From Clostridiales bacterium (GTDB taxonomy: Bacteria; Bacillota; Clostridia; Oscillospirales; QAMX01), in the NCBI GenBank assembly GCA_012841675.1, contig DUUG01000016.1:1-7329 (forward strand): 7,329 nucleotides of DNA, read 5' to 3'. The notes beneath the pieces are model-generated. The model worked only from the letters and a program-made list of their open reading frames with translations. It had not been told where the DNA came from and searched no databases. The position numbers and the translations under genes are program-made. Position 1 is the first letter of the stretch. The number at the start of each line of letters is the position of its first letter. Shown here piece by piece: positions 1 to 6,534 of the stretch.

Positions 1-322
1 GGCAGACGGGTTGGCCGCCATTTTCGATTTGGTGCGCCACATTAACACGGTAACGTCTTCCGGGGAAGTCGTATCCGGTTCGTTCCTGTTGGCAGCTAAG
101 GCCATGCTGGAAGAGCTTTCCGGTGTTTTAGGCTTATCCCTTCGCAAAGCCGTAGAACCTGCTTCGGAGTTGGACGCGGAAATTGAAGCACTGGTAGAAC
201 AGCGGCAGGCGGCCCGCCGCGCTAAGGATTTTGCCAAGGCAGACGCCATACGGGATCAGCTGAAGGCCATGGGCATTACTTTGGCGGACACGCCACAAGG
301 CGTAAAAATTATCCGAGAATAA
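1..322 (+). CDS. cysS: Cysteinyl-tRNA synthetase, C-terminal part (5' end outside window)
   Basis: This is the last 106 codons of a class I cysteinyl-tRNA synthetase, which charges tRNA-Cys with cysteine in the cytoplasm. The first complete codon is at position 2 and the reading starts ADGLAAIFDLVRHINT, matching the helical DALR-type domain that follows the catalytic core in CysS. The end is the characteristic small C-terminal domain, with EIEALVEQRQAARRAKDF followed by AKADAIRDQL and a DTPQGVKI ending, which is highly typical of bacterial CysS. The catalytic HIGH and KMSKS motifs lie upstream of the window and cannot be checked. The gene ends with TAA at 320-322 and runs directly into a terminator, so it appears to be the last gene of its own transcription unit. 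Any start codon within this segment, such as the TTG at 11, is internal and not a real start. Identification rests on the C-terminal domain alone but is secure. Confidence 0.93.
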   Translation, partial: ADGLAAIFDLVRHINTVTSSGEVVSGSFLLAAKAMLEELSGVLGLSLRKAVEPASELDAEIEALVEQRQAARRAKDFAKADAIRDQLKAMGITLADTPQGVKIIRE

Positions 323-360
323 AAGAAAAGGCAAGCGGGGACAACCGTTTGCCTTTTTTA
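321..360 (+). terminator. Rho-independent terminator of cysS
   Basis: A 9-bp stem GGCAAGCGG (330-338) pairs with CCGTTTGCC (345-353) with one G-U wobble. It has a 6-nt loop (339-344) and is followed at once by six T residues (354-359). An A-rich stretch precedes the stem (321-329), so the structure might also stop transcripts arriving from the opposite strand. It begins at the cysS stop codon and isolates the his operon from cysS transcription. Confidence 0.9.
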
Positions 361-403
361 CATATAAATAGTAATTTTTTCGATTATCTGTTGAAATTTA
401 CAA

Positions 404-432
404 TGGAAATGCAGCGACAGATATGCTATGAT
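404..432 (+). promoter_or_regulatory. Probable sigma-A promoter of the his operon
   Basis: The best candidate is an extended -10 element, TGCTATGAT at 424-432 (-10 hexamer TATGAT at 427-432). A weak -35, TGGAAA at 404-409, lies 17 nt upstream. AT-rich sequence at 361-380 could act as an UP-like element. Transcription would start near 438-441, giving a leader of about 36 nt before the hisZ GTG. An alternative pairing of TTTACA (397-402) with TATGCT (422-427) has a 19-nt spacer and is less favourable. This is inferred from consensus matching only, but the position between a terminator and the first his gene makes a promoter here very likely. Confidence 0.6.
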
Positions 433-437
433 TATTG

Positions 438-453
438 ATACATAATTTTGTAT
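438..453. promoter_or_regulatory. Near-palindromic candidate operator
   Basis: ATACATAATTTTGTAT is an inverted repeat matching at 7 of 8 pairs: arms ATACA (438-442) and TGTAT (449-453), with the central TAATTT mismatched only at its outer pair. It sits on the predicted transcription start, where a bound repressor would block initiation. Histidine genes of Bacillota can be controlled by a TrpR-family repressor (HisR/YerC) or by T-box leaders. The leader here is too short for a T-box, so repressor control is the more plausible route. I do not recall the HisR site well enough to claim a match, and the sequence could also be a chance AT-rich palindrome. Confidence 0.35.
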
Positions 454-460
454 GTTTTAA

Positions 461-478
461 AAGGAGGTTATCAGGGTG
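461..478 (+). promoter_or_regulatory. Ribosome binding site fixing the GTG start of hisZ
   Basis: AAGGAGG at 461-467 stands 8 nt before GTG at 476-478. No ATG with comparable spacing exists: the next in-frame ATG, at 497-499, has no purine-rich sequence ahead of it. The GTG is therefore the supported start. Confidence 0.85.
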
Positions 479-1591
479 CAACAGGCGCTTTTTGCCATGC
501 TTCGACCGGAAGAAAAGGCCGTTTTGCGGCTTCGCCGGCTGTATGAACAGCACGGGTATCAAAAGTATCGCATGGGAAGATTTGAAGAATATAGGTTATA
601 TCTCGAGCATAAAAGCTTTCTTACCAGCGAAAATGTCATCACCTTTACAGACCTGGACGGGCGCCTGATGGCCTTGAAACCAGACGTCACATTAAGCATT
701 GTCAAAGACGCGGCGGCAAAAGGGCAAACGAAAAGGCTTTACTACATTGAAAATGTATACCGCCCCGGCAAGGACGGCACAGGATACCGAGAAATCTCCC
801 AAGCCGGTCTGGAACTCGTCGGAGAGGTAACAGACCATACGACGGCGGAAATTGTCCTGCTGGCAAGGGAAAGCCTTGCCACCATTCACGACTCCTTTTT
901 GCTGACCATTAACCATATCGGCTTTGTAGACGGGTTTTTAGACGGCCTGCCCATAGGCGCCAGAGAAAGAGCCTCTCTAAGAGAAGCTCTTTCCTCTAAA
1001 AGCAGCCATACGGCATGCGAAATTGCCCGAAAGCTAAATTTATCCGAAAAGGATACGGAATTGCTTGCCGAGTTTCCCAAGCTATACGGGCCTGTGGAAG
1101 AAACCCTTGCCAAAGCAAAGAAATTGGTTCAAAACGAAGCCATGGAGGAAGCTATTTCCGCCCTATCCGTTTTGGCGGAAACCCTTTCGGCTCTTCAAAA
1201 GTCTGACCGGGTTGTGCTGGATTTTACGGCGCTTTCCGACCCGGCCTATTACAACGGGCTGACTCTGACGGGGCACATTGCAGGCGTACCCTATGTAATT
1301 TTATCCGGTGGGCAGTATGACCGGCTTATTAAACGGTTCCGCAAGGAAGGCGGCGGCATGGGCTTTGCATTGTATCTGGACGAATTGACGCGCCTGCCCG
1401 GCTTTGCCATGCCCTTTGACGTAGATGTAGCAGTTTTATATGATCCTTCGACGGTTTCACCGGCGAAGCTTGCCCAAGTAACGCAGGAAATTACTGAATC
1501 GGGTCGCTCTGTCTGGGCGGGAACTGCTTTGCCGGAGGATTTGTCATACGGCGAACGTATCAAGCTGGAAGGAGGCGCTGAAAAATGCTAA
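476..1591 (+). CDS. hisZ: ATP phosphoribosyltransferase regulatory subunit HisZ
   Basis: HisZ is a catalytically inactive relative of histidyl-tRNA synthetase that pairs with short-form HisG to give active ATP phosphoribosyltransferase, the first step of histidine synthesis. The 371-residue protein shows the class II synthetase-like core. An N-terminal region (about 25-80) includes SENVITFTDLDGRLMALKPD. A motif 2-like segment (88-116) is built around NVYR and GYREISQAGLELVG. SGGQYDRL lies at 277-284 and a motif 3-like GMGFALYLDEL at 294-304. The HisRS-specific RGLDYY signature is replaced by a DPAYYNGL sequence near 255-262, as expected of HisZ rather than a true HisRS. About 60 residues after motif 3 resemble a reduced remnant of the anticodon-binding domain. 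The gene is first in the operon, starts at GTG with a strong ribosome binding site, and overlaps hisG by 7 nt, which suggests coupled synthesis of the two subunits. Confidence 0.93.
   Translation: MQQALFAMLRPEEKAVLRLRRLYEQHGYQKYRMGRFEEYRLYLEHKSFLTSENVITFTDLDGRLMALKPDVTLSIVKDAAAKGQTKRLYYIENVYRPGKDGTGYREISQAGLELVGEVTDHTTAEIVLLARESLATIHDSFLLTINHIGFVDGFLDGLPIGARERASLREALSSKSSHTACEIARKLNLSEKDTELLAEFPKLYGPVEETLAKAKKLVQNEAMEEAISALSVLAETLSALQKSDRVVLDFTALSDPAYYNGLTLTGHIAGVPYVILSGGQYDRLIKRFRKEGGGMGFALYLDELTRLPGFAMPFDVDVAVLYDPSTVSPAKLAQVTQEITESGRSVWAGTALPEDLSYGERIKLEGGAEKC
962..997 (+). other. Strong imperfect hairpin inside hisZ
   Basis: GAAAGAGC (965-972) pairs perfectly with GCTCTTTC (986-993). An inner stem TCTC (974-977) with GAGA (981-984) closes a 3-nt loop after one C-A mismatch. 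Three further outer pairs (962-964 with 995-997) form around a bulged C at 994. No T-run follows on either strand, so it is not a normal intrinsic terminator. It codes for an Arg/Glu/Ser/Leu-rich helix (about residues 163-174 of HisZ), and the alternating purine and pyrimidine tracts may be coincidental. Confidence 0.4.
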
Positions 1592-2223
1592 ATATTGCGC
1601 TTCCCAAGGGACGCCTTGGTGACCAGGTGTATGAGATGCTGGCGGAAATCGGCTATGCCTGTCCCGAAATGGCCCATGCAGGCAGAAAGCTGATTTTTGA
1701 ATCGCCGGAAAACAACGTGCGCTATATGCTTGTAAAGCCCAGCGATGTAGGGATTTATGTGGAACACGGCGTGGCGGACATTGGCATTTTGGGCAAGGAC
1801 ATACTGGAAGAAACCCATCCCAATGTGTATGAGCTGGCCGATCTTGGGCTTGGCAAGTGCCGGATGGCCGTGGCCGCGCCGAGAGGTTTTGTGGAGGACA
1901 AGGGGCGAACCCTTCGGGTTGCGACCAAGTTTGCCAACATTGCAAAAGCGTATTACGCCCGCCAAAACCGGGATATTGAGATTATTCACCTGTCGGGCAG
2001 CATTGAAATTGCGCCCATTGTGGGGCTGTCGGATGTGATTGTAGACATTGTCGAAAGCGGCAGCACATTGCGGGAAAACAACCTCGTCGTGCTGACCGAG
2101 TTTATGCCCATCAGCGCCCGGCTCATTGCCAACAAAACGAGCTTTCTGTTTCATAACGAGCAAATCACCGCCGTAGCGGCGGCTATGACCGATAGACTTA
2201 CCCGAAAGGAGGAAGGCAGATGA
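1585..2223 (+). CDS. hisG: ATP phosphoribosyltransferase, catalytic subunit, short form
   Basis: HisG condenses ATP with PRPP to phosphoribosyl-ATP, the committed and normally histidine-inhibited step. At 212 residues this is the short form, which lacks the C-terminal regulatory ACT-like domain and depends on HisZ, encoded immediately upstream. Visible family features are the N-terminal IALPKGRLGD (4-13), DIGILGKD (65-72), RVATKF (111-116), LSGSIEIAP (136-144) and the PRPP-binding loop DIVESGSTLRENN (154-166). The ATG at 1585 lies inside the end of hisZ and is preceded by AAGGAGG (1569-1575) with a 9-nt spacer. The stop overlaps the hisD start as ATGA. Feedback inhibition by histidine would be expected through the HisZ interface, from knowledge of the family; the sequence does not show it directly. 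Confidence 0.97.
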   Translation: MLNIALPKGRLGDQVYEMLAEIGYACPEMAHAGRKLIFESPENNVRYMLVKPSDVGIYVEHGVADIGILGKDILEETHPNVYELADLGLGKCRMAVAAPRGFVEDKGRTLRVATKFANIAKAYYARQNRDIEIIHLSGSIEIAPIVGLSDVIVDIVESGSTLRENNLVVLTEFMPISARLIANKTSFLFHNEQITAVAAAMTDRLTRKEEGR

Positions 2224-3515
2224 TCCAAATTGTAGAAGCGTCGCAAATGGATGTTCCTGCCTTTCTGGCAAGTCGGGAGGCGGAAACGGGAGAGCAGTAC
2301 GGAAAAGACGTAGACGAGATTTTAAAAAATGTTCGGGAAAACGGCGACAAGGCCGTACTTTCCTATACAAAAAAGTTCGACAAAGCGGAGCTATCCTCAC
2401 TTTTGCTTACAAAAGAAGAATGGGAGGCAGGGGCCGCGGCAGTACCGGCATCTCTGTATGAAACTTTGGAAAAAGCGGCGGCCAATATTGCCGATTATCA
2501 CAAGCGGCAAAAAAAAGAAGGCTTTACCATTGCGGAGAAAGAAGGCATTATCCTAGGCCAGTGCGTAATGCCGCTAGATACGGTGGGCATTTATGTGCCC
2601 GGCGGAACGGCAAGCTACCCGAGCACGGTGCTCATGAACGCCATCACTGCCGCTTTGGCAGGGTGCCGGCGCATTATAATGGCAACACCGCCGGATGCCA
2701 ATGGGAACATTGCGCCTTCCTTGTTGGCGGCGGCGAAAATTGCCGGCGTTACGGAAATTTACAAAATGGGCGGGGCACAGGCCGTGGCGGCCCTTGCCTA
2801 TGGCACGGAAACCGTACCTCGGGCGGACAAAATTGTCGGGCCGGGGAACATCTATGTGGCACTTGCCAAACGGCGGGTGTTCGGCATAGTCGATATCGAC
2901 ATGATCGCCGGGCCTAGCGAAATTTTGGTGGTAGCCGATGACAAAAACGACCCTGCCGTAATTGCGGCAGACCTTTTGTCCCAAGCAGAGCATGACCGCA
3001 TGGCCGCTTCCTTGCTGATAACGGACAGTAGGGCCTTTGCTGAAGCTGTTGTGCAGGAGATCGAAGCACAGCTTGCCCTTTTGCCCCGTGAGGAAATTGC
3101 GCGGGAAAGCATTGAAACCAACGGGCGGATTCTGCTTGTGCGTGATTTAAAAACGGAAGGGCTTGCCCTTGCCAATCAAATCGCGCCTGAGCATTTAGAG
3201 CTTTGCGTTGACGATTCCTTTGCCCTTTTGCCATTGGTAAAAAACGCCGGTAGCGTGTTTTTAGGAAGATACACGCCGGAAGCGTTGGGCGATTACTTCG
3301 CGGGAACCAACCACACCCTCCCAACCAACGGCACGGCACGATTTTCCAGCCCTCTTTCCCTAGACGACTTTACGAAGAAAAGCAGCTTTCTCTACTACAC
3401 CAAAGAAGCACTTCATGACGCTCTGCCACACATTGAAGCTATGGCGGAAACGGAAGGGCTGTACGCCCACGGGAAAAGTGCCGCCATCCGCTTCCAAAAG
3501 GGGAGAGAGGTATGA
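2220..3515 (+). CDS. hisD: Histidinol dehydrogenase
   Basis: HisD performs the last two steps, oxidising L-histidinol through histidinal to L-histidine with two NAD+, as a zinc-dependent cytoplasmic enzyme, normally a homodimer. The 431-residue length is normal for the family. Visible motifs are VPGGTASYPS (126-135), the GGAQAVAALAYGT region (184-196) and the signature KIVGPGN to IAGPSEILV (204-237). Zinc ligands expected by comparison with the E. coli enzyme are present: Q255 and H258 in SQAEHD, D358 in GDYFAGTNH, and H417 in LYAHGKS. The catalytic Glu-His pair is E324-H325 in APEHLEL. The start overlaps the hisG stop (ATGA, 2220-2223) and is preceded by AAAGGAGG (2205-2212). A run of eight A residues (2509-2516) encodes part of a Lys-rich stretch, and the reading frame continues intact through it. 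Confidence 0.98.
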   Translation: MIQIVEASQMDVPAFLASREAETGEQYGKDVDEILKNVRENGDKAVLSYTKKFDKAELSSLLLTKEEWEAGAAAVPASLYETLEKAAANIADYHKRQKKEGFTIAEKEGIILGQCVMPLDTVGIYVPGGTASYPSTVLMNAITAALAGCRRIIMATPPDANGNIAPSLLAAAKIAGVTEIYKMGGAQAVAALAYGTETVPRADKIVGPGNIYVALAKRRVFGIVDIDMIAGPSEILVVADDKNDPAVIAADLLSQAEHDRMAASLLITDSRAFAEAVVQEIEAQLALLPREEIARESIETNGRILLVRDLKTEGLALANQIAPEHLELCVDDSFALLPLVKNAGSVFLGRYTPEALGDYFAGTNHTLPTNGTARFSSPLSLDDFTKKSSFLYYTKEALHDALPHIEAMAETEGLYAHGKSAAIRFQKGREV

Positions 3516-4570
3516 GCCGCTTTTTAAACCCGCGTCTGGAAAGGATTTTGCCTTACACCCCCGGCGAGCAGCCGAAAGTGCCGGGACTTATTAAACTGAA
3601 CACCAACGAAAACCCGTACCCGCCTGCCCCGGGCGTTTTAGACGTTATAAACCGGGCAGAAGTGGAAAAACTTCGCCTGTATTCCGACCCGGAGGCGTCT
3701 TCTTTGACGGCGGCCATTGCCGCCTATTACGGGGTAACGCAAAAACAGGTCATTGTGGGCAACGGAAGCGACGAAATTCTTGCCTTTGCTTTTGCCGCCT
3801 TTTTTGACCCGAAGGAAAAGCTCATGTTCCCGGACATTACGTACGGGTTTTACAGTGTGTATGCGGATTTGTTCAGTCTTACTCCGGAAATTGTGCCTTT
3901 GCGGGCAGATTTTACCATTGACCCGTCTGATTACAAGGGCGGAAACGTGGTCATTGCCAATCCCAACGCCCCCACAGGGCTTGCCCTAACCCTTTCGCAG
4001 ATTGAGGAAATCCTTCAGGCAAATCCAGGGCATTTGGTGCTTGTGGACGAAGCGTATGCCGATTTTGGAGAAAACTGCTCGGCTTTGCCCCTTTTGCCAA
4101 AGTATGATAACCTTTTGATAGTGCGAACCTGCTCCAAAAGCCGGTCTTTGGCGGGGGCGAGGCTCGGGTATGCCATCAGCCACGAAGATGTAATCGCCGA
4201 TTTGCAGAAGGTGCGCTTTTCCTTTAACCCCTACAACGTGAACCGGTTGACGCTTTTGGCCGGCGAGGCTTCTTTTGCTGATGCAGCGTATTTTCAAAGC
4301 TGTATTGCGAAAATCAAGGCCACCCGGGCAAGGCTTTCCGCGGGGCTTGTTTCGCTGGGCTTTACCGTTTTAGACAGCCAGGCAAACTTTGTCTTCGCCG
4401 CCCACGAAGCCGAATCCGGTGCTTCCTTGCTGGCAAAGCTAAGATCCCGCAATATTTTGGTGCGGCATTTTGCCAAACCGCGGATAGATAAATTCCTTCG
4501 GATTACCGTCGGAACCGATGAAGAAACCAACGCGCTTTTGTCGGCCCTGGCCGATATTTTACAACCTTGA
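3512..4570 (+). CDS. hisC: Histidinol-phosphate aminotransferase
   Basis: HisC transfers an amino group from glutamate to imidazole acetol phosphate, giving histidinol phosphate. It is a PLP-dependent fold type I aminotransferase of class II. At 352 residues it is of usual length. The N-terminal KLNTNENPYPP (28-38) is the typical substrate-lid and HisC start region. NGSDE (84-88), N150 with PNAPTG (151-156), D179 with EAY (180-182), the Schiff-base lysine K209 in RTCSKS, R217 in AGARLGY, and the carboxylate-binding R330 in LRITVGT are all in place. The ATG overlaps the hisD stop as ATGA, and the GGGGAG sequence ahead of it (3500-3505) is weaker than the other sites in the operon, so coupling to hisD translation is likely. 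HisC homologues can be hard to tell from other aminotransferases, but position and motifs make the assignment firm. Confidence 0.95.
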   Translation: MSRFLNPRLERILPYTPGEQPKVPGLIKLNTNENPYPPAPGVLDVINRAEVEKLRLYSDPEASSLTAAIAAYYGVTQKQVIVGNGSDEILAFAFAAFFDPKEKLMFPDITYGFYSVYADLFSLTPEIVPLRADFTIDPSDYKGGNVVIANPNAPTGLALTLSQIEEILQANPGHLVLVDEAYADFGENCSALPLLPKYDNLLIVRTCSKSRSLAGARLGYAISHEDVIADLQKVRFSFNPYNVNRLTLLAGEASFADAAYFQSCIAKIKATRARLSAGLVSLGFTVLDSQANFVFAAHEAESGASLLAKLRSRNILVRHFAKPRIDKFLRITVGTDEETNALLSALADILQP

Positions 4571-4585
4571 AAAGGAGCTGATCCC

Positions 4586-5173
4586 ATGAGAAAGGCCCAC
4601 ATTACCAGAAAAACAACGGAAACGGACATTGACCTCCGCCTGACCCTGGACGGAACCGGGGTCTACGACAATCACACCGGATGCGGTTTTCTGGACCATA
4701 TGCTTGACTTGTTTGCCAGACACGGTCATTTTGATTTAACCGTTTCCTGCCAAGGGGACAGCCATGTAGATTATCACCACACGACAGAGGATGTAGGTAT
4801 TGCCCTGGGCGAAGCGCTTGTGAAGGCACTAGGCGACAAAAAAGGGATTGTGCGGTATGGAAGTATGCTGCTGCCCATGGATGAGGCACTCGTTCTCTGT
4901 GCGGTGGATCTTTCCGGGCGCGGGCTTCTGGTGTTCGACGTGCCGATTCCGACGGCCAAGGTGGGCGATTTTGATACGGAGATTTTAAAGGAATTTATGC
5001 TTGCCTTTGCAAGGAGTGCGCAGATTACGCTGCATTTTCGGCTTCTCTCCGGCGAGAACAGCCACCATATTCTGGAAGCCTGTTTTAAGGCGCTTGGCCG
5101 CGCTCTTGCTATGGCAGTGGAGAAAAATGAGCGGTTTGCCAATGAGATCCCTAGCACAAAGGGAACCCTGTAA
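4586..5173 (+). CDS. hisB: Imidazoleglycerol-phosphate dehydratase
   Basis: HisB removes water from imidazole glycerol phosphate to give imidazole acetol phosphate. Family members are manganese-dependent and form 24-mers. The 195-residue protein is the monofunctional dehydratase and carries no fused phosphatase domain such as the one in E. coli HisB. Its duplicated metal-binding motifs are clear: GFLDHMLDLFARHG (34-47), DYHHTTEDVGIALG (62-75), MDEA (98-101), the EFMLAFARSAQITLH region (136-150) and ENSHHILEACFKAL (157-170). The tail PSTKGTL (189-195) is standard. AAAGGAG (4571-4577) lies 8 nt before the ATG. The 15-nt gap after hisC is the longest in the operon but leaves no room for a separate promoter. 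Confidence 0.98.
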   Translation: MRKAHITRKTTETDIDLRLTLDGTGVYDNHTGCGFLDHMLDLFARHGHFDLTVSCQGDSHVDYHHTTEDVGIALGEALVKALGDKKGIVRYGSMLLPMDEALVLCAVDLSGRGLLVFDVPIPTAKVGDFDTEILKEFMLAFARSAQITLHFRLLSGENSHHILEACFKALGRALAMAVEKNERFANEIPSTKGTL

Positions 5174-5176
5174 TGT

Positions 5177-5803
5177 ATGATAGCCATTGTGGACTATGGG
5201 GTTGGAAACCTTTTCTCTTTACAGGGCTCTCTTACATATTTAGGCCTGCCTTCCCAAATTACAAGCAAGGCAGAGGAAATTATCAAGGCCAGCCATGTGA
5301 TTTTGCCCGGCGTGGGCGCCTTCGGCGATGCCGCAAGGAAGCTCTCCGCCTTGGGGCTGGATGCCGCCGTATTAGAAGCGGCAGCAAAGGGCAAGCCCCT
5401 GCTTGGCATTTGCCTTGGCATGCAGCTTTTATTTGAAACGGGCTTGGAATACGGCAAGCACAAGGGACTGGGCCTGCTGCCCGGTGTGGTGGCACCCATG
5501 GAAAAAGATTTGCCGACCCCGTTGCGCCTGCCCCATATTGGGTGGAATAGCTTGCAGATTCGTAAAGAAACCCCGCTGGCAAGCTCTCAACTAGAGGGCG
5601 AGTTTGTCTACTACGTTCACAGCTACTATGCCAAAACCGATTCTGAGGCAATCCTTGCCGAAAGCGAATACGGTGTCATGGTGCCCGGCGTGGTGGGGGT
5701 GGGCAATGTCTATGGCTGTCAGTTTCATCCGGAAAAAAGCGGCGAAGTTGGGCTTCGCATTTTGAAGAATTTTGCAAAGCTTGGTGGCAAAGTGGAGGTG
5801 TAA
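5177..5803 (+). CDS. hisH: Imidazole glycerol phosphate synthase, glutaminase subunit HisH
   Basis: HisH is the class I glutamine amidotransferase subunit of IGP synthase. It hydrolyses glutamine and passes ammonia to HisF, encoded two genes downstream. The 208-residue sequence opens with the classic IVDYGVGNLFSL. It has PGVGAFGD (44-51), the nucleophile C79 in GICLGMQLL, an HIGWN motif (120-124), YVHSYY (146-151) and the catalytic H184 and E186 in CQFHPEKSG. The ATG at 5177 is chosen because the protein family begins exactly with this MIAIVDYG sequence. It lies 3 nt after the hisB stop, and the upstream AAAGGGA (5158-5164) is a weak Shine-Dalgarno sequence with a long spacer, so re-initiation by ribosomes finishing hisB is probable. 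A second ATG at 5173-5175 overlaps the hisB stop but is out of frame. Confidence 0.97.
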   Translation: MIAIVDYGVGNLFSLQGSLTYLGLPSQITSKAEEIIKASHVILPGVGAFGDAARKLSALGLDAAVLEAAAKGKPLLGICLGMQLLFETGLEYGKHKGLGLLPGVVAPMEKDLPTPLRLPHIGWNSLQIRKETPLASSQLEGEFVYYVHSYYAKTDSEAILAESEYGVMVPGVVGVGNVYGCQFHPEKSGEVGLRILKNFAKLGGKVEV

Positions 5804-5808
5804 TCTTG
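5794..5808 (+). promoter_or_regulatory. Ribosome binding site fixing the TTG start of hisA
   Basis: GGAGG at 5794-5798, inside the last codons of hisH, is 7 nt from TTG at 5806-5808. The TTG gives a protein beginning MRIYPAIDL, which is where HisA proteins begin. The next in-frame ATG (5878-5880) would delete the catalytic Asp8, so it cannot be the start. Confidence 0.88.
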
Positions 5809-6534
5809 CGCATATATCCTGCAATTGATCTTAGAAACGGGCAGGCCGTCCGGCTTGTTCAGGGCGATTACAATCAGATGACGGTCTACGGTGACAATCC
5901 GGCGGAGGTGGCCAAACAGTTTCGCGCACAGGGGGCAAGCAACCTCCATTTGGTAGATTTAGACGGGGCCAAAAGCGGAAACCCCGTCAACAAGCCGGTC
6001 ATACAAGCGATTTTACAAGTGCCGGGGCTTTTCGTACAGGTGGGCGGTGGCCTTCGAACGAGAGCGCGCGTTGATGAGTTTCTCTCTATGGGCGTTAACC
6101 GAGTTATCCTGGGTACGGCGGCCATTCAAAATCCGGCGTTTGCCGTGGAAATGGTCAAGGCCTACGGTGCCGATGCCATTGCTGTGGGCGTGGATGCCCG
6201 AAACGGCAAGGCCGCAACCGATGGGTGGCTGGAAACCTCGGGAGAGGACAGCTTCACCCTTTGTGAAAGGCTGGCCGATAGGGGCATCCGGACAATTATC
6301 TACACCGATATTTCCAAAGACGGCCTTCTCTCCGGCACCAACTTGGAAGCGTATGCCCGCTTGTCCGAAATCAAAGAACTCAACATCATTGCAAGCGGCG
6401 GCATTACGGGCATGGATGAGCTTTATAAGCTTTCTGCAATGGGCATTTACGGCGCCATTGTGGGCAAGGCGCTTTACACAGGGCATATGGATCCGAAAAC
6501 GCTGTTTGCCCGCTTTAAGGAGGAAACGGTATGA
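5806..6534 (+). CDS. hisA: ProFAR isomerase HisA
   Basis: HisA catalyses the Amadori rearrangement of ProFAR to PRFAR (phosphoribulosyl formimino-AICAR-P) and is a (beta-alpha)8 barrel related to HisF. The 242-residue protein is full length. It carries the general acid/base pair D8 (YPAIDL) and D130 (VGVDAR), with D168 in YTDISKDG. The two phosphate-binding loops of the half-barrels are QVGGGLR (78-84) and ASGGITG (196-202). The conserved GW (140-141) precedes the loop over the active site. Presence of this GW and the separate hisF gene argue for HisA itself rather than a second HisF. The gene begins with TTG 2 nt after hisH and ends in an ATGA overlap with hisF. In actinobacteria the related PriA also takes a tryptophan-pathway substrate; nothing here suggests that. 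Confidence 0.97.
   Translation: MRIYPAIDLRNGQAVRLVQGDYNQMTVYGDNPAEVAKQFRAQGASNLHLVDLDGAKSGNPVNKPVIQAILQVPGLFVQVGGGLRTRARVDEFLSMGVNRVILGTAAIQNPAFAVEMVKAYGADAIAVGVDARNGKAATDGWLETSGEDSFTLCERLADRGIRTIIYTDISKDGLLSGTNLEAYARLSEIKELNIIASGGITGMDELYKLSAMGIYGAIVGKALYTGHMDPKTLFARFKEETV

Noticed and set aside
361..475. T-box riboswitch or histidine attenuator
   Set aside because: The space between the cysS terminator and the hisZ ribosome binding site is about 100 nt, and the predicted leader is about 36 nt. There is no antiterminator/terminator pair after the promoter and no His codon run.
435..668. A 77-codon open frame starting in the hisZ leader
   Set aside because: It begins at a TTG with no ribosome binding site and overlaps hisZ in another frame. 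It contains no His-codon run that would mark a leader peptide.
476..1591. A true histidyl-tRNA synthetase (hisS) instead of hisZ
   Set aside because: The RGLDYY signature is lost, the C-terminal anticodon-binding domain is reduced, and the gene overlaps a short-form hisG, which requires HisZ.
1588..2400. A 270-codon open frame on the minus strand opposite hisG and the start of hisD
   Set aside because: It lies wholly antisense to strongly conserved genes, its translation shows no recognisable domain, and it is rich in His, Pro and Arg, as expected of a mirror frame of GC-biased coding sequence.
2509..2516. Run of eight A residues in hisD as a phase-variation or programmed-slippage site
   Set aside because: It simply encodes a Gln-Lys-Lys stretch in an intact reading frame. 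No alternative product or downstream stop-start arrangement supports slippage.
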